From: RI-153 sp041391225
Lineage (GTDB): Bacteria > Chloroflexota > Anaerolineae > Caldilineales > Caldilineaceae
Direction of reading: 5' to 3'
DNA length: 64,000 nucleotides
Assembly: GCA_041391225.1 (NCBI GenBank)
Contig: JAWKOL010000012.1
Span: 124,001 to 188,000 of the forward strand
Each line of letters starts with the position of its first letter. Positions within the stretch are counted from its first letter, which is position 1. Positions 45,471-54,171 of this stretch are shown in pieces. The position numbers and the translations under genes are program-made. The notes under the pieces were generated by a model. The model was not told the DNA's origin, searched no databases, and saw nothing but the letters and a program-made list of their open reading frames with translations.

Positions 45471-46474
45471 CAACACAACCAATTCCCTTCATCCAGGTTG
45501 GCGTGGCGAACCGAGGGGCGACGGTGCTTTGGGATCTGCGCGAACGGTACGCGGATCGGCTTGCGCCGGTGGCGTTGGTAGACGTGGAACCGTCTTTTCT
45601 GGAAGCAGCGCGCGCGCAGACGGGGCTGACCGGTGTCTCCACGCACCGCACACTCACCGAAGCGCTGGCCGCACACCCGGAAGCGGCCGCGGTTTTCATT
45701 GTGACGCCGGCGGCATACCACGCCCAGTACATCCGCGAGGGGTTGGCGGCGGGCAAGCACGTTTGGGTGGAAAAGCCGCTCACCTACAGCTACGCTGAGG
45801 CGCAAGAACTGGCGAAGTTGGCCGCAAAACACAAGCGCGCCGTGGTGGTGGGCAACCAGTATCAGTACCACCCGCTGGAACGTCAATTGCAGCGCGTGTT
45901 GGCCGAGGGGCGCTACGGCAAGCCCGTCTTCGTGCAGTATCTTCATCACCGCCGCCGCCCCGAAATGCGCGCCTTCACCGGTCCTTACCCGGCGCTGTGG
46001 GAACAGGGCGTGCATAGCCTCAACTCGGTGCTGGCCTTCCTGGGCAACCCGGCGCTGCACAGTGTCTACGCGTTGGGGTTCAAGCCGCCGCAGTCCACCT
46101 ACCGCAGCGACACCTTCACCAGCACGCTCACCGAATTCGCCGGCGGCGTACAGGCGTACGTCCTCAACACCTTCGATTCACACCGCAACGATTGGCAGAT
46201 CTGCGTGGAATGCACCGACGCCGCCCTCGTCGTCGCAGCGAACGGCTGGGAGCGAGATCGCATCCAAGTCTTCAAGGGCGATGCATTGGTGGAGACGCTC
46301 GGTCCCATCGCCGCCCGCGAAGACGCCATGCCGGATCCCTACGCCGCCTTCCTCCACGCCATTGCGACGAGCGAAAGTGTCCCCACGGCCATCGACGTCA
46401 ACCTCAAGACGATCCAATGGATCGACGCCGCCGTGAAATCTTTGGAAACAGGCGAAGTCGTGCGCTTCGCCTAG
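45467..46474 (+). CDS. Gfo/Idh/MocA-family oxidoreductase, 335 aa
   Basis: Start ATG at 45467 overlaps the stop of the dehydratase-like gene. The nucleotide-binding segment is FIQVGVANRGATVLWDLRER (atypical: GVANRG in place of GxGxxG), then HVWVEKPLTYSYAEAQELA (Glu-Lys-Pro) and ALWEQGVHSLNSVLAFLG. Typical length. Probably a sugar or polyol dehydrogenase in the SDR-dehydratase-Gfo operon. The degenerate glycine motif may shift cofactor preference. Confidence 0.85.
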   Translation: MTTQPIPFIQVGVANRGATVLWDLRERYADRLAPVALVDVEPSFLEAARAQTGLTGVSTHRTLTEALAAHPEAAAVFIVTPAAYHAQYIREGLAAGKHVWVEKPLTYSYAEAQELAKLAAKHKRAVVVGNQYQYHPLERQLQRVLAEGRYGKPVFVQYLHHRRRPEMRAFTGPYPALWEQGVHSLNSVLAFLGNPALHSVYALGFKPPQSTYRSDTFTSTLTEFAGGVQAYVLNTFDSHRNDWQICVECTDAALVVAANGWERDRIQVFKGDALVETLGPIAAREDAMPDPYAAFLHAIATSESVPTAIDVNLKTIQWIDAAVKSLETGEVVRFA

Positions 46475-46510
46475 TACAAAACCCTCTTTGGAGATTGCAG
46501 AATTTTCCAA

Positions 46511-46532
46511 TCCACGAAGCACCCTTCGTGGA
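46511..46532. repeat. Short CACGAAG palindrome
   Basis: TCCACGAAG and CTTCGTGGA with a four-base loop, a minimal copy of the CACGAAGG family between the Gfo/Idh gene and the thioesterase. Confidence 0.75.
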
Positions 46533-46558
46533 TCAATCATCCAGGTTCGGCGGCGCTA

Positions 46559-46567
46559 TGTTACAAT
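46559..46567 (+). promoter_or_regulatory. Extended -10 promoter element
   Basis: TGTTACAAT (TGn plus TACAAT) lies 39 nt before the thioesterase ATG. The -35 is weak. Confidence 0.4.
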
Positions 46568-46605
46568 GATCGGGTTGTTTTTGTGTGGCAGCCAAGAGGA
46601 AAAAG

Positions 46606-47088
46606 ATGACCGATTCCAATGGAACAACCAAAACCGTGGCCGATTCGGTGGTGAGCATGGGGCAGTTCATGAACCCCGAACACGCCAACAGCCTGGGCAA
46701 CGTCCACGGTGGACATATTCTGAAACTGTGCGACGAATGCGGCGGCATCGTGGCGGCGCGCCATGCGCGGCGGCCCTCCGTCACTGTGGCCATCGACAGC
46801 ATGACCTTTCACGAGCCGGTACGCGTGGGGCAGTTCCTCACGCTGCTGGGGCGCATCACCTACGTGGGGCGCACCAGCATGGAAGTGGAAGTGCGCGTGG
46901 AAGCCGAAGATCTGCTCACCGGCGAGCGCACCCACACCAACAGCGCCTTCTTCATCTACGTGGCCCTCGACGAGCAGGGACAGCCCACCGAAGTGCCGCG
47001 TGTTGAACTGACCACCGATGCCGAACGTCGCCGCTTCGACGAAGGACGCGCCCGCCAGGCGCATCGCCTCAAACAAGCAGGCCGTTGA
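46606..47088 (+). CDS. Acyl-CoA thioesterase, hotdog fold, 160 aa
   Basis: Motifs of the YciA/ACOT hotdog family: MNPEHANSLGNVHGGHILKL (with the catalytic N-x-H-G-G-x-I-L pattern), CGGIVAARHA, SMTFHEPVRVGQFL and GRTSMEVEVRVEAEDLLTG. ATG at 46606 follows AAGAGGAAAAAG; an ATG 21 nt upstream is less well placed. Hydrolyses acyl-CoA to free acid and CoA in the cytosol. Followed after 7 nt by a membrane protein gene. Confidence 0.9.
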   Translation: MTDSNGTTKTVADSVVSMGQFMNPEHANSLGNVHGGHILKLCDECGGIVAARHARRPSVTVAIDSMTFHEPVRVGQFLTLLGRITYVGRTSMEVEVRVEAEDLLTGERTHTNSAFFIYVALDEQGQPTEVPRVELTTDAERRRFDEGRARQAHRLKQAGR

Positions 47089-47095
47089 TCCACCC

Positions 47096-47779
47096 ATGCA
47101 CGCCGAAATGTCATTGCCGCGCCCAACCACCACGCCCGCAACACCCACGTCGCCGACATGGACACGCCTGCTGCTGCCTGTGGCGGCACTCGTAACCCTG
47201 GCCGGGTACGTGGGGCCGTGGATCCCGCACGCCGCCGCCGGGTTGGTGGTCACCGGCCTGGATTTCGCCGAATACGTGAAGTTCCTGCACCCCATCCGCA
47301 GCGGCGAACTCAGTGTGTGGCGCGAAGGATTCTACCTGCCGCTGGTGGCCGTGAGCCTGGCCCTCAGCCTCAACGCCTACCGCCGCGACCTGGCCTACGC
47401 CTGGCCGATCCGGCTTTTTTTGTTGGGAATCGCGGTTGTTTCCGCGTTGAATTTGTTGCCGCCCGCCTGGTCACCTGCCGTGTTGAGAAACCAGGAATTT
47501 CGATTGCAAGTCTTTGCCCTCATGTGTTGCCTCGGGGCCGTTGCGATTGGTCCGCTCCTGGCGCTTCTGCCAAGATCGATTTTGGGGCTGACATCGGCGG
47601 TCCTCAGTCTTGCGGCGCTGATTGTGCCTGTGCTGCAATTTTGGCGCATCCTGCCCGCCATCGAAACCATCTACGCGCACGCCGTCACCCCGGGGTGGGG
47701 CGTGTGGATCATGATCCTGGGGCTACTCGGCCTGCTGGCAGCGTCGCTTCGCATCTCGCTCAAAGGAAGTCGAACTTGA
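47096..47779 (+). CDS. Integral membrane protein, 227 aa
   Basis: A Pro/Thr-rich N-terminus (about 20 residues) precedes at least five hydrophobic helices, among them LLLPVAALVTLAGYVGPWIP, LFLLGIAVVSALNLLPPAW and WGVWIMILGLLGLLAASLRI. No family recognised. Start ATG at 47096, just after the thioesterase stop. Its end overlaps the TTG start of the next gene. No functional clue beyond the probable operon. Confidence 0.65.
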   Translation: MHAEMSLPRPTTTPATPTSPTWTRLLLPVAALVTLAGYVGPWIPHAAAGLVVTGLDFAEYVKFLHPIRSGELSVWREGFYLPLVAVSLALSLNAYRRDLAYAWPIRLFLLGIAVVSALNLLPPAWSPAVLRNQEFRLQVFALMCCLGAVAIGPLLALLPRSILGLTSAVLSLAALIVPVLQFWRILPAIETIYAHAVTPGWGVWIMILGLLGLLAASLRISLKGSRT

Positions 47780-48249
47780 ATCAATTCTCCGTCAAAGCCT
47801 ACAGCGTGCCCATGCGCACCATCTGGCTCCAATCACAGGACGTGATCGATCTGCGCGTCACCATGAGCGGACGCCCCAAGGAATTGAAGTCGCTGCGTAT
47901 GGCTGTCACCGCGCTGCTCAACCCCAACAACAACCAGTTGATGGGCCTGCTCGTGGCCGACAACAAGACGCTGCGCCTGGGCCGCTGGCTGCGCACCCAG
48001 TGGGACGAAGTCCCCATCGAAGAAGGTGAACCTGTCCCCTCCGGCGTGGTGACCTACGACGAGGCCGCCCAGTTCGCCTACTTCTCGATCTGGCCCAACT
48101 TCACCGGCGTCGATCCCGACCGCGTCGAGCGACGCCGTGCCGAAGTCTCCGTCGACGAAAACGGAGAACTTCGACGCATCCGCTTAGCCGTCACCGTGCG
48201 CCGCGCCGATGGCTTGGCCGTGGCGGCCGGATACCTACCGACCAGATAA
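47776..48249 (+). CDS. Hypothetical protein, 157 aa
   Basis: TTG start at 47776 overlaps the preceding stop (TTGA) and has AAAGGAAG upstream; no ATG suits. The product is a soluble alpha/beta protein with TIWLQSQDVIDLRVTMSGRP, then YFSIWPNFTGVDPDRVERRR. No known family. It reads as real from codon use and its place between the membrane protein and the phosphorylase gene. Confidence 0.6.
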   Translation: MNQFSVKAYSVPMRTIWLQSQDVIDLRVTMSGRPKELKSLRMAVTALLNPNNNQLMGLLVADNKTLRLGRWLRTQWDEVPIEEGEPVPSGVVTYDEAAQFAYFSIWPNFTGVDPDRVERRRAEVSVDENGELRRIRLAVTVRRADGLAVAAGYLPTR

Positions 48250-48280
48250 TTCTCAACCAGACAAGCTTGAGGAGCACAAA

Positions 48281-49162
<882 letters not shown>

Positions 49163-49165
49163 CAA

Positions 49166-49247
49166 ACTGGGGACTGGGATGAACGGAAATGTGTCCTGGA
49201 CGCATTTCCGTTCATCCCAGTCCCCAGTCCCTAATCCCCAATCCCCA
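49166..49247. repeat. Perfect 26-bp hairpin, GGGACTN family
   Basis: Arms 49166-49191 and 49203-49228 are perfect complements with an 11-nt loop. CCCTAATCCCCAATCCCC continues beyond and encodes the peptidase C-terminus LGIGD and its TAG stop. Fills the convergent gap, acting as a likely two-way terminator. Confidence 0.9.
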
Positions 49248-50592
49248 ACATCTCCAGCACCGCCGCGCCTGTCTTGATCCCCTTGATGAAACGCTCGACT
49301 TCGAGGTTCTCGTTGGGCGCGTGGTTGGCCTCGTCGTGGTTGGCGTAGGGCGTACCGAACGAGTGGACCCCCAAAATCTTCGTCCATACGTAGTCGGGCA
49401 GGCTGCCCCCCATCGCAGGAACAAGCAACGGCTCCTCACCATACGCCGCGGTGACAGCCCGACGCAGCGGCTCGGTGAACGGCGACTCCAGCGGCGTCTT
49501 CGACGGCTCCATGCCGTTCTGGCGGATGAATTCCACCTCGGGCGCGTGGCGTTTGACGTGGGCTTCGATCTTGGAGAGCGTATCGTCCACAGTCATCGCC
49601 TCCACCAGCCGCACATCACACTTGACAAACGCCTCGGCAGGCAACACCGTCTTGCTGCCGGGGCCACCGTAGCCGCCATGGAAACCGTTGACCGTAAACG
49701 TCGGCCAGACCGAGAGGCGGTCGAAGAAGGGACGATCCTGCGGTTCGTCCAGGCGCGCCATGTCCACCGAATCCATCAGTTTGGGCACGTCAACGGGCAG
49801 GCTGTCGAGCGCAGCGCGCTCCAAGGGCGTGGGCGGCTGTACAAGATCGTAAAAGCCGTCGATGGTGACTTCACCTTTATCGTTCTTCATCGTGGCAAGC
49901 AGATGCACCAACGTCCAGATCGGGTTGGGCGCGACGCCGCCCCAGTTGCCCGAATGAAAATCACGGTTGGCATGGCGCACACGCAGTTCGAAGGACGCGA
50001 TCCCCCGCGGCCCAAATTTGATCAGCGGTCTGCCGTTCTCGTGGACCGGCCCGTCCGCGGTGATCACCAGATCGGTGTCGGCAAACAGATCACGATAGGT
50101 GCGCATGCAGTCGGCGATGTGCGGGCTACCCACCTCTTCTTCGCCTTCCAGCAGCACGATGACATTGCAGGGCAATTCATCAGCCACAGCCAGCCACGAT
50201 TCTATGGCCAGTAACTGGGCGAAGTGCTGGCCCTTGTTGTCACCGACGCCGCGGCCGTAAATGCGTCCGTTGCGGATCTGCGGCTCGAATGGCGGCGAGA
50301 TCCACAGGTTCAGCGGGTCCACGGGCTGGACATCGTAGTGACCGTAGAACATCACCGTCGTTGCGCCAGGACGATCCTGCCGACGCCCATAGACAAAGGG
50401 ATGGCCTGTGCTGGGCAGCAGTCGAGCGTCCATCCCAAGCCCCTGGAGCACCCCCAGCAGCCAATCCGCTGTCTCGGCGATCCCCAAATTCTCCGCGCTG
50501 ATGCTAGGCCGGGACACGTAGGCCATCAACCGCTCTACGAACGCCGCGCTGTGTTCGTCTACATGTTGAAAAACAGATTCGAGTTTGGACAA
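49231..50592 (-). CDS. M20-family dipeptidase/metallopeptidase, 453 aa
   Basis: Start TTG at 50592 is fixed by AAGGAGGA; the open frame upstream only translates the GGTGATT repeat. Metal ligands: MFYGHYDVQPVDP (His and Asp), GRGVGDNKGQ (Asp), LLEGEEEVGSP (catalytic and metal Glu), then VITADGPVHE (Asp), and HDEANHAPNENLEVE near the end (His). Two zinc ions are expected. It hydrolyses short peptides in the cytosol. Convergent with mtnP and divergent from the sigma factor. Confidence 0.9.
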   Translation of the reverse strand: MSKLESVFQHVDEHSAAFVERLMAYVSRPSISAENLGIAETADWLLGVLQGLGMDARLLPSTGHPFVYGRRQDRPGATTVMFYGHYDVQPVDPLNLWISPPFEPQIRNGRIYGRGVGDNKGQHFAQLLAIESWLAVADELPCNVIVLLEGEEEVGSPHIADCMRTYRDLFADTDLVITADGPVHENGRPLIKFGPRGIASFELRVRHANRDFHSGNWGGVAPNPIWTLVHLLATMKNDKGEVTIDGFYDLVQPPTPLERAALDSLPVDVPKLMDSVDMARLDEPQDRPFFDRLSVWPTFTVNGFHGGYGGPGSKTVLPAEAFVKCDVRLVEAMTVDDTLSKIEAHVKRHAPEVEFIRQNGMEPSKTPLESPFTEPLRRAVTAAYGEEPLLVPAMGGSLPDYVWTKILGVHSFGTPYANHDEANHAPNENLEVERFIKGIKTGAAVLEMLGIGD

Positions 50593-50612
50593 GATGAGAT
50601 TCCTCCTTGTTT

Positions 50613-50661
50613 GGTGATTGGTGATTGGTGATTGGTGATTGGTGATTGGTGATTGGTGAAC
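50613..50661. repeat. GGTGATT tandem heptamer array (6 perfect copies)
   Basis: Six exact GGTGATT units start at 50613, 50620, 50627, 50634, 50641 and 50648, and a seventh degenerate unit follows. It sits in the divergent promoter region between the peptidase and the sigma factor. No opposite arm. Copy number is likely to vary. Confidence 0.9.
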
Positions 50662-50739
50662 GATTGTCACCTGCAACTTGCAGACCTGCAAACTCCCCCC
50701 CACCCACTCCTGCGATCCTTTTTCCATCGCCCCAAAATG

Positions 50740-50748
50740 TGCTACACT
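50740..50748 (+). promoter_or_regulatory. Possible extended -10 for the sigma factor gene
   Basis: TGCTACACT lies 36 nt before the sigma-factor ATG. The -35 is poor, as might be expected if another sigma factor is used. Confidence 0.3.
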
Positions 50749-50783
50749 TCTCCAAACCACTTATCGCGTTTACGATTGTATCT

Positions 50784-51359
50784 ATGAGCACACGAACAAG
50801 CCAGTTGTCCGACAGTGAATTAGTGCAGCGGGTCATCAAAGGGGAACAATCCGCCCTGATGGACCTGTACTCGCGCTACGGCAAAGCTGTCTACAGCATG
50901 GCGATGACGGTGCTTGGTCAGCCACACCAGGCCGAGGAGGTGACGCAAGACATTTTCCTCAAGGTGTGGCACCGCGCCGAGCAATGGGACGAACGCAAGG
51001 GCCAGTTTGTGCATTGGCTGCTCGCCGTCACCCGCAACGCCGCCATCGACCGGGCGCGCAAGGAAGCGCGGCGCACGCCCAAGGCGCAGGTGCCGCTGGA
51101 TGTAATCGGTGAAGCGTTGGGGCGGCCGGCCCACGTCAGCGATCCCAACTGGGAGAACGGTCACCTGCTGCGCACGCTGTTGGAACAGATTCCGACGGAG
51201 CAAAAAGAAGTGCTGGAACTCGTCTACTATCAGGGATTGACCCACAGCGAGTTGGCCGAACACCTAAAACTGCCGCTTGGCACGGTGAAGACACGCGTGC
51301 GGCTGGGCATGGAAAAGTTGCGGGTCCTCTGGCACGAAGCGGTTGATCCGGCGCGTTGA
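50784..51359 (+). CDS. ECF-type RNA polymerase sigma factor, 191 aa
   Basis: Region 2 is legible as ALMDLYSRYGKAVYSMAMTV, then QAEEVTQDIFLKVWHRAEQW and NAAIDRARKEARR. Region 4 is EQIPTEQKEVLELVYYQGLT, then HSELAEHLKLPLGTVKTRVR (helix-turn-helix). This is the SigK/RpoE-like group. It directs transcription of a small regulon, usually in response to envelope stress. The anti-sigma gene follows on the same strand after 135 nt, which supports the pairing. Confidence 0.92.
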   Translation: MSTRTSQLSDSELVQRVIKGEQSALMDLYSRYGKAVYSMAMTVLGQPHQAEEVTQDIFLKVWHRAEQWDERKGQFVHWLLAVTRNAAIDRARKEARRTPKAQVPLDVIGEALGRPAHVSDPNWENGHLLRTLLEQIPTEQKEVLELVYYQGLTHSELAEHLKLPLGTVKTRVRLGMEKLRVLWHEAVDPAR

Positions 51360-51494
51360 CGCGATCAATGGTGGACGATTGAAGAATCCAGATTCCGCCG
51401 TTCTGCGTAGATCCAACGGCGCAACACAAGACGTTTGGTATTGTGTACGGCCATCATTGAGGATGGCTGAGTGGACGAAGGTTCAGATTAGGCA

Positions 51495-52382
51495 ATGAAT
51501 TCGCAGAAATTGTCACAGGAATCGATTTGTGATCAGATCTCAGATCTGATTCCAGCCTATGCCCTGGGCGCGACAGATCCCGATGAGCGCGCCCTGGTCG
51601 AGGCGAATTTGGCGCGTTGCCCCCAAGCGCAAGAAGCGCTGACCGAGTATCGCGCCATTTCGGAAAACTTCCTGTTTAGCATCCCACCGGCCACGCCGCC
51701 GGCCAGCCTGGCCACACGGCTACAAGCGTCGTTGAACGCTGCGCCGCCCGCCGCCGAAGCGGATCACACGGCGCGCGCCGGCGAATCCAAGTGGTGGACA
51801 CAGTTGACGGCGTGGTTGACCCCGCGCACGTGGAACGCCTCGCCCTTGGCGGCGCTGGTGGTACTGGTGATCCTCGTCGCCGGCGCCGTGCAGTTGACTC
51901 GGCTCAGTACACAACAGGCCGCCATCCTCGAACGCATGGACGCTCAGACAGCGCTGCTTACGCAACAGGGCGAAGTCATTCAAGACCAAACCGCGGTGTT
52001 GGTGCTGTTGAGTGCGGGCAACGCCTTCCGCGCCGAACTGCCCGCGGCGACAGGCAGCGATCCAGCCGTCACGGCGGCGGCGCTCTACGATCCACAGGGC
52101 AACCGAGCGTTCATCTACGCCGACGGCTTCCCCGTCCTCGATGCCAATCAGACATATCAGATCTGGCTGATCCAGGGCGAGACCCGTGTCAGCGGCGGCA
52201 CCTTCAACGTTGATCATTACGGGCGCGGCTTTCACGTGCTGTGGAACCGCGAGACCATCGGCAGCTTCGACGCAATCGGCATCACCACCGAACCCGCCGG
52301 CGGCAGCCAGGCACCCACCAGCAATCCAGTGGTACGCGGTCAACTCACTTCCGGTGCGCCGGTGTATGGACAGTTGCCGTAG
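51495..52382 (+). CDS. Anti-sigma factor, RskA-like, 295 aa
   Basis: The N-terminal sigma-binding region has ICDQISDLIPAYALGATDPD and RALVEANLARCPQAQEAL, the anti-sigma-K layout without a full zinc motif. One membrane helix follows (LAALVVLVILVAGAVQLTRL, about residues 116-135). The C-terminal RskA domain has ALYDPQGNRAFIYADGFPVL and NQTYQIWLIQGETRVSGGTF. It would hold the sigma factor at the membrane until an outside signal releases it. A strong terminator follows. Confidence 0.88.
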   Translation: MNSQKLSQESICDQISDLIPAYALGATDPDERALVEANLARCPQAQEALTEYRAISENFLFSIPPATPPASLATRLQASLNAAPPAAEADHTARAGESKWWTQLTAWLTPRTWNASPLAALVVLVILVAGAVQLTRLSTQQAAILERMDAQTALLTQQGEVIQDQTAVLVLLSAGNAFRAELPAATGSDPAVTAAALYDPQGNRAFIYADGFPVLDANQTYQIWLIQGETRVSGGTFNVDHYGRGFHVLWNRETIGSFDAIGITTEPAGGSQAPTSNPVVRGQLTSGAPVYGQLP

Positions 52383-52416
52383 ATATCGTTCTGAATGTTC
52401 TTCGATACACACAAAA

Positions 52417-52460
52417 ACGCCGGATTCTCCCGACAAAATGGAGAATCCGGCGTCTTTATT
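52417..52460. terminator. Bidirectional rho-independent terminator
   Basis: ACGCCGGATTCTC (52417-52429) and GAGAATCCGGCGT (52441-52453) form a perfect 13-bp stem with an 11-nt loop, followed by CTTTATT and preceded by AAAA, so it can serve both the anti-sigma gene and the convergent lipoprotein gene. Confidence 0.88.
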
Positions 52461-52482
52461 GTGAATTTCGGTGTGATGTCGT

Positions 52483-52965
52483 TCACGGGCGGATTGCCTG
52501 CGGCACGCCGATCTCGTCCAACTCGGCATCGGTGAATCGAGCCTGAGGACCGGCAACAACGGTCCAGCCGATAACGTCGGAATGCTCCATATCGGCGGCA
52601 TTGGACACCGCGTCCGCGGTTGGCGTGATGACGAGATCGGTGGTCTCTTGCAAGTAGATGATATCTGGCCCTGCGTTGGATTCCACGCCGATTGGTCGAA
52701 TGGAAACTCGCGCCCATTCCCCTTCCACAGCCTGAACTCGCGACTCATATCTGGGTAGGTTCCCTTCGTTGAGGGCAGGGTGCTCTGGCATGTAGTACCG
52801 TTCGACGGTATTCAAGATCTGCGCCTCTTCCGAAGGGAGAAGCTCAGCGGTAGGGGCTGTGGTGTCTGGAGCACAGGCGGCAAGCAGTAGCATTGTCACC
52901 ATGATCAGAAAGCGCCATACCGAAACTGCGCTGTTCTGCATCCTGTATCTGTTGACTGCGTTCAT
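52483..52965 (-). CDS. Hypothetical lipoprotein, 160 aa
   Basis: Start ATG at 52965 is chosen for GGATGGAG upstream. The signal peptide is FLIMVTMLLLAAC with a lipobox Cys at residue 31, so it is anchored in the membrane. The mature part is small and acidic: ILNTVERYYMPEHPALNEGN, then ARVSIRPIGVESNAGPDIIY. No family recognised. Its position opposite the sigma/anti-sigma pair may be incidental. Confidence 0.7.
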   Translation of the reverse strand: MNAVNRYRMQNSAVSVWRFLIMVTMLLLAACAPDTTAPTAELLPSEEAQILNTVERYYMPEHPALNEGNLPRYESRVQAVEGEWARVSIRPIGVESNAGPDIIYLQETTDLVITPTADAVSNAADMEHSDVIGWTVVAGPQARFTDAELDEIGVPQAIRP

Positions 52966-53147
52966 CTTTCTCCATCCTTCAATTTGGCTCATTCGTTGAA
53001 TTCCGCAATTATGCCAAAGAGTGTAGCAGGCGCACATCGACAAGCCTATGGGCCGCGGTACAGTGGACGGATAGAGATTAGGTTACGGGACAGGTGACTG
53101 GTATCATGCAAAGACTTTGTCCATCTACAACAAAGATAGGAATCGCC

Positions 53148-54167
53148 ATGCCGCGCCGACTTGCTTCCGTTACCTTGGTGGTGCATGACTATGATGAGGC
53201 CATCAACTTTTTCACCGGGGCGTTGCGGTTTCGCCTGCTCGAAGATACCCGCCTAAGCGAAGAAAAACGCTGGGTGGTGGTGTCGCCGGGCGACGGTGGG
53301 AGCACTTCGCTTCTGCTGGCGCGCGCCGCAAACGAGACACAGAACGCACACGTCGGTCAACAGACGGGCGGACGCGTTGCTTTCTTTCTACATACTGATG
53401 ATTTCTGGGATGACTACGCGCATATGAAAGCGCATGGCGTCCACTTCACCGAGGAACCGCGCCAGGAGGAATACGGCACAGTGGTCGTCTTCCTGGATCT
53501 ATACGGCAACAAGTGGGATCTGGTGCAGCGAAATCAGCAGAAAGCAGTTCACCAAGACGAAACCGTACAACAGGAATCGCGCTACGAACGCCTGTCCAGC
53601 TTCTACCAGAGCGGCCCCGTGCCTTGGGATCATGTCGATCCGCCGCCCGAAGTGTTGGCCACAGTGCCTACACTGCCCGTGGGCCGGGCGCTGGATCTGG
53701 GCAGCGGCCTGGGGCGGGCTTCGATCTTCATGGGCAAGCTCGGTTGGCAGGTGGACGGCGTCGATTTCATCCCGCAGGCGATAGAAGAATCCACAGCCCG
53801 CGCCAAGGCCGCCGGCGTCGCCGACAGGGTCCACTTCCACCAGTCAGAAGTGACCGAGCTGGGTTTCCTCGACGGCCCATACGACTACGCGCTGGATGTT
53901 GGCTGCGCGCACAGCTTCTCGGTGGACGAGTTACGCGCCTATCATCGTCACCTGCGCCGGTTGTTGCGGCCAGGCGCAATCTACATGCTCTTCGCACACC
54001 TGAACGAGGGCGAGGTACAGCCGGATCAGCGTCGATGGATGGATGAGGCCGACGTGCGCGCCGTCTTCGCGGATGGTTTCAGCTTGCGGCGAGCGGAATA
54101 TGGCACAACCCAGGTGGGTGATCAGGCGCCCTGGCGTTCGGCCTGGTTCTGGTTCGAGCGCGTGTAG
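53148..54167 (+). CDS. VOC (glyoxalase) domain fused to a SAM methyltransferase, 339 aa
   Basis: The N-terminal half is a VOC/glyoxalase domain (residues about 1-120): ASVTLVVHDYDEAINFFTGA, FFLHTDDFWDDYAHMKAHGV, then VVVFLDLYGNKWDLVQRN with the metal-site Glu/His positions. After a short linker the C-terminal half is a class I methyltransferase: GRALDLGSGLGRASIFMGKL (SAM site), GWQVDGVDFIPQAIEEST and YDYALDVGCAHSFSVDELRA. One continuous frame. The two domains usually occur in separate proteins. ATG at 53148 is chosen as the first residue of the VOC domain. Substrate unknown. Confidence 0.85.
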   Translation: MPRRLASVTLVVHDYDEAINFFTGALRFRLLEDTRLSEEKRWVVVSPGDGGSTSLLLARAANETQNAHVGQQTGGRVAFFLHTDDFWDDYAHMKAHGVHFTEEPRQEEYGTVVVFLDLYGNKWDLVQRNQQKAVHQDETVQQESRYERLSSFYQSGPVPWDHVDPPPEVLATVPTLPVGRALDLGSGLGRASIFMGKLGWQVDGVDFIPQAIEESTARAKAAGVADRVHFHQSEVTELGFLDGPYDYALDVGCAHSFSVDELRAYHRHLRRLLRPGAIYMLFAHLNEGEVQPDQRRWMDEADVRAVFADGFSLRRAEYGTTQVGDQAPWRSAWFWFERV

Positions 54168-54171
54168 CGGC

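Noticed and set aside
50613..50661. CRISPR array
   Set aside because: The repeat unit is 7 nt with no spacers; no cas genes are in the window.
50593..50760. N-terminal extension of the M20 peptidase with SPITNHQ repeats
   Set aside because: The repeats are the translated GGTGATT heptamers; the TTG at 50592 with AAGGAGGA is the better start.
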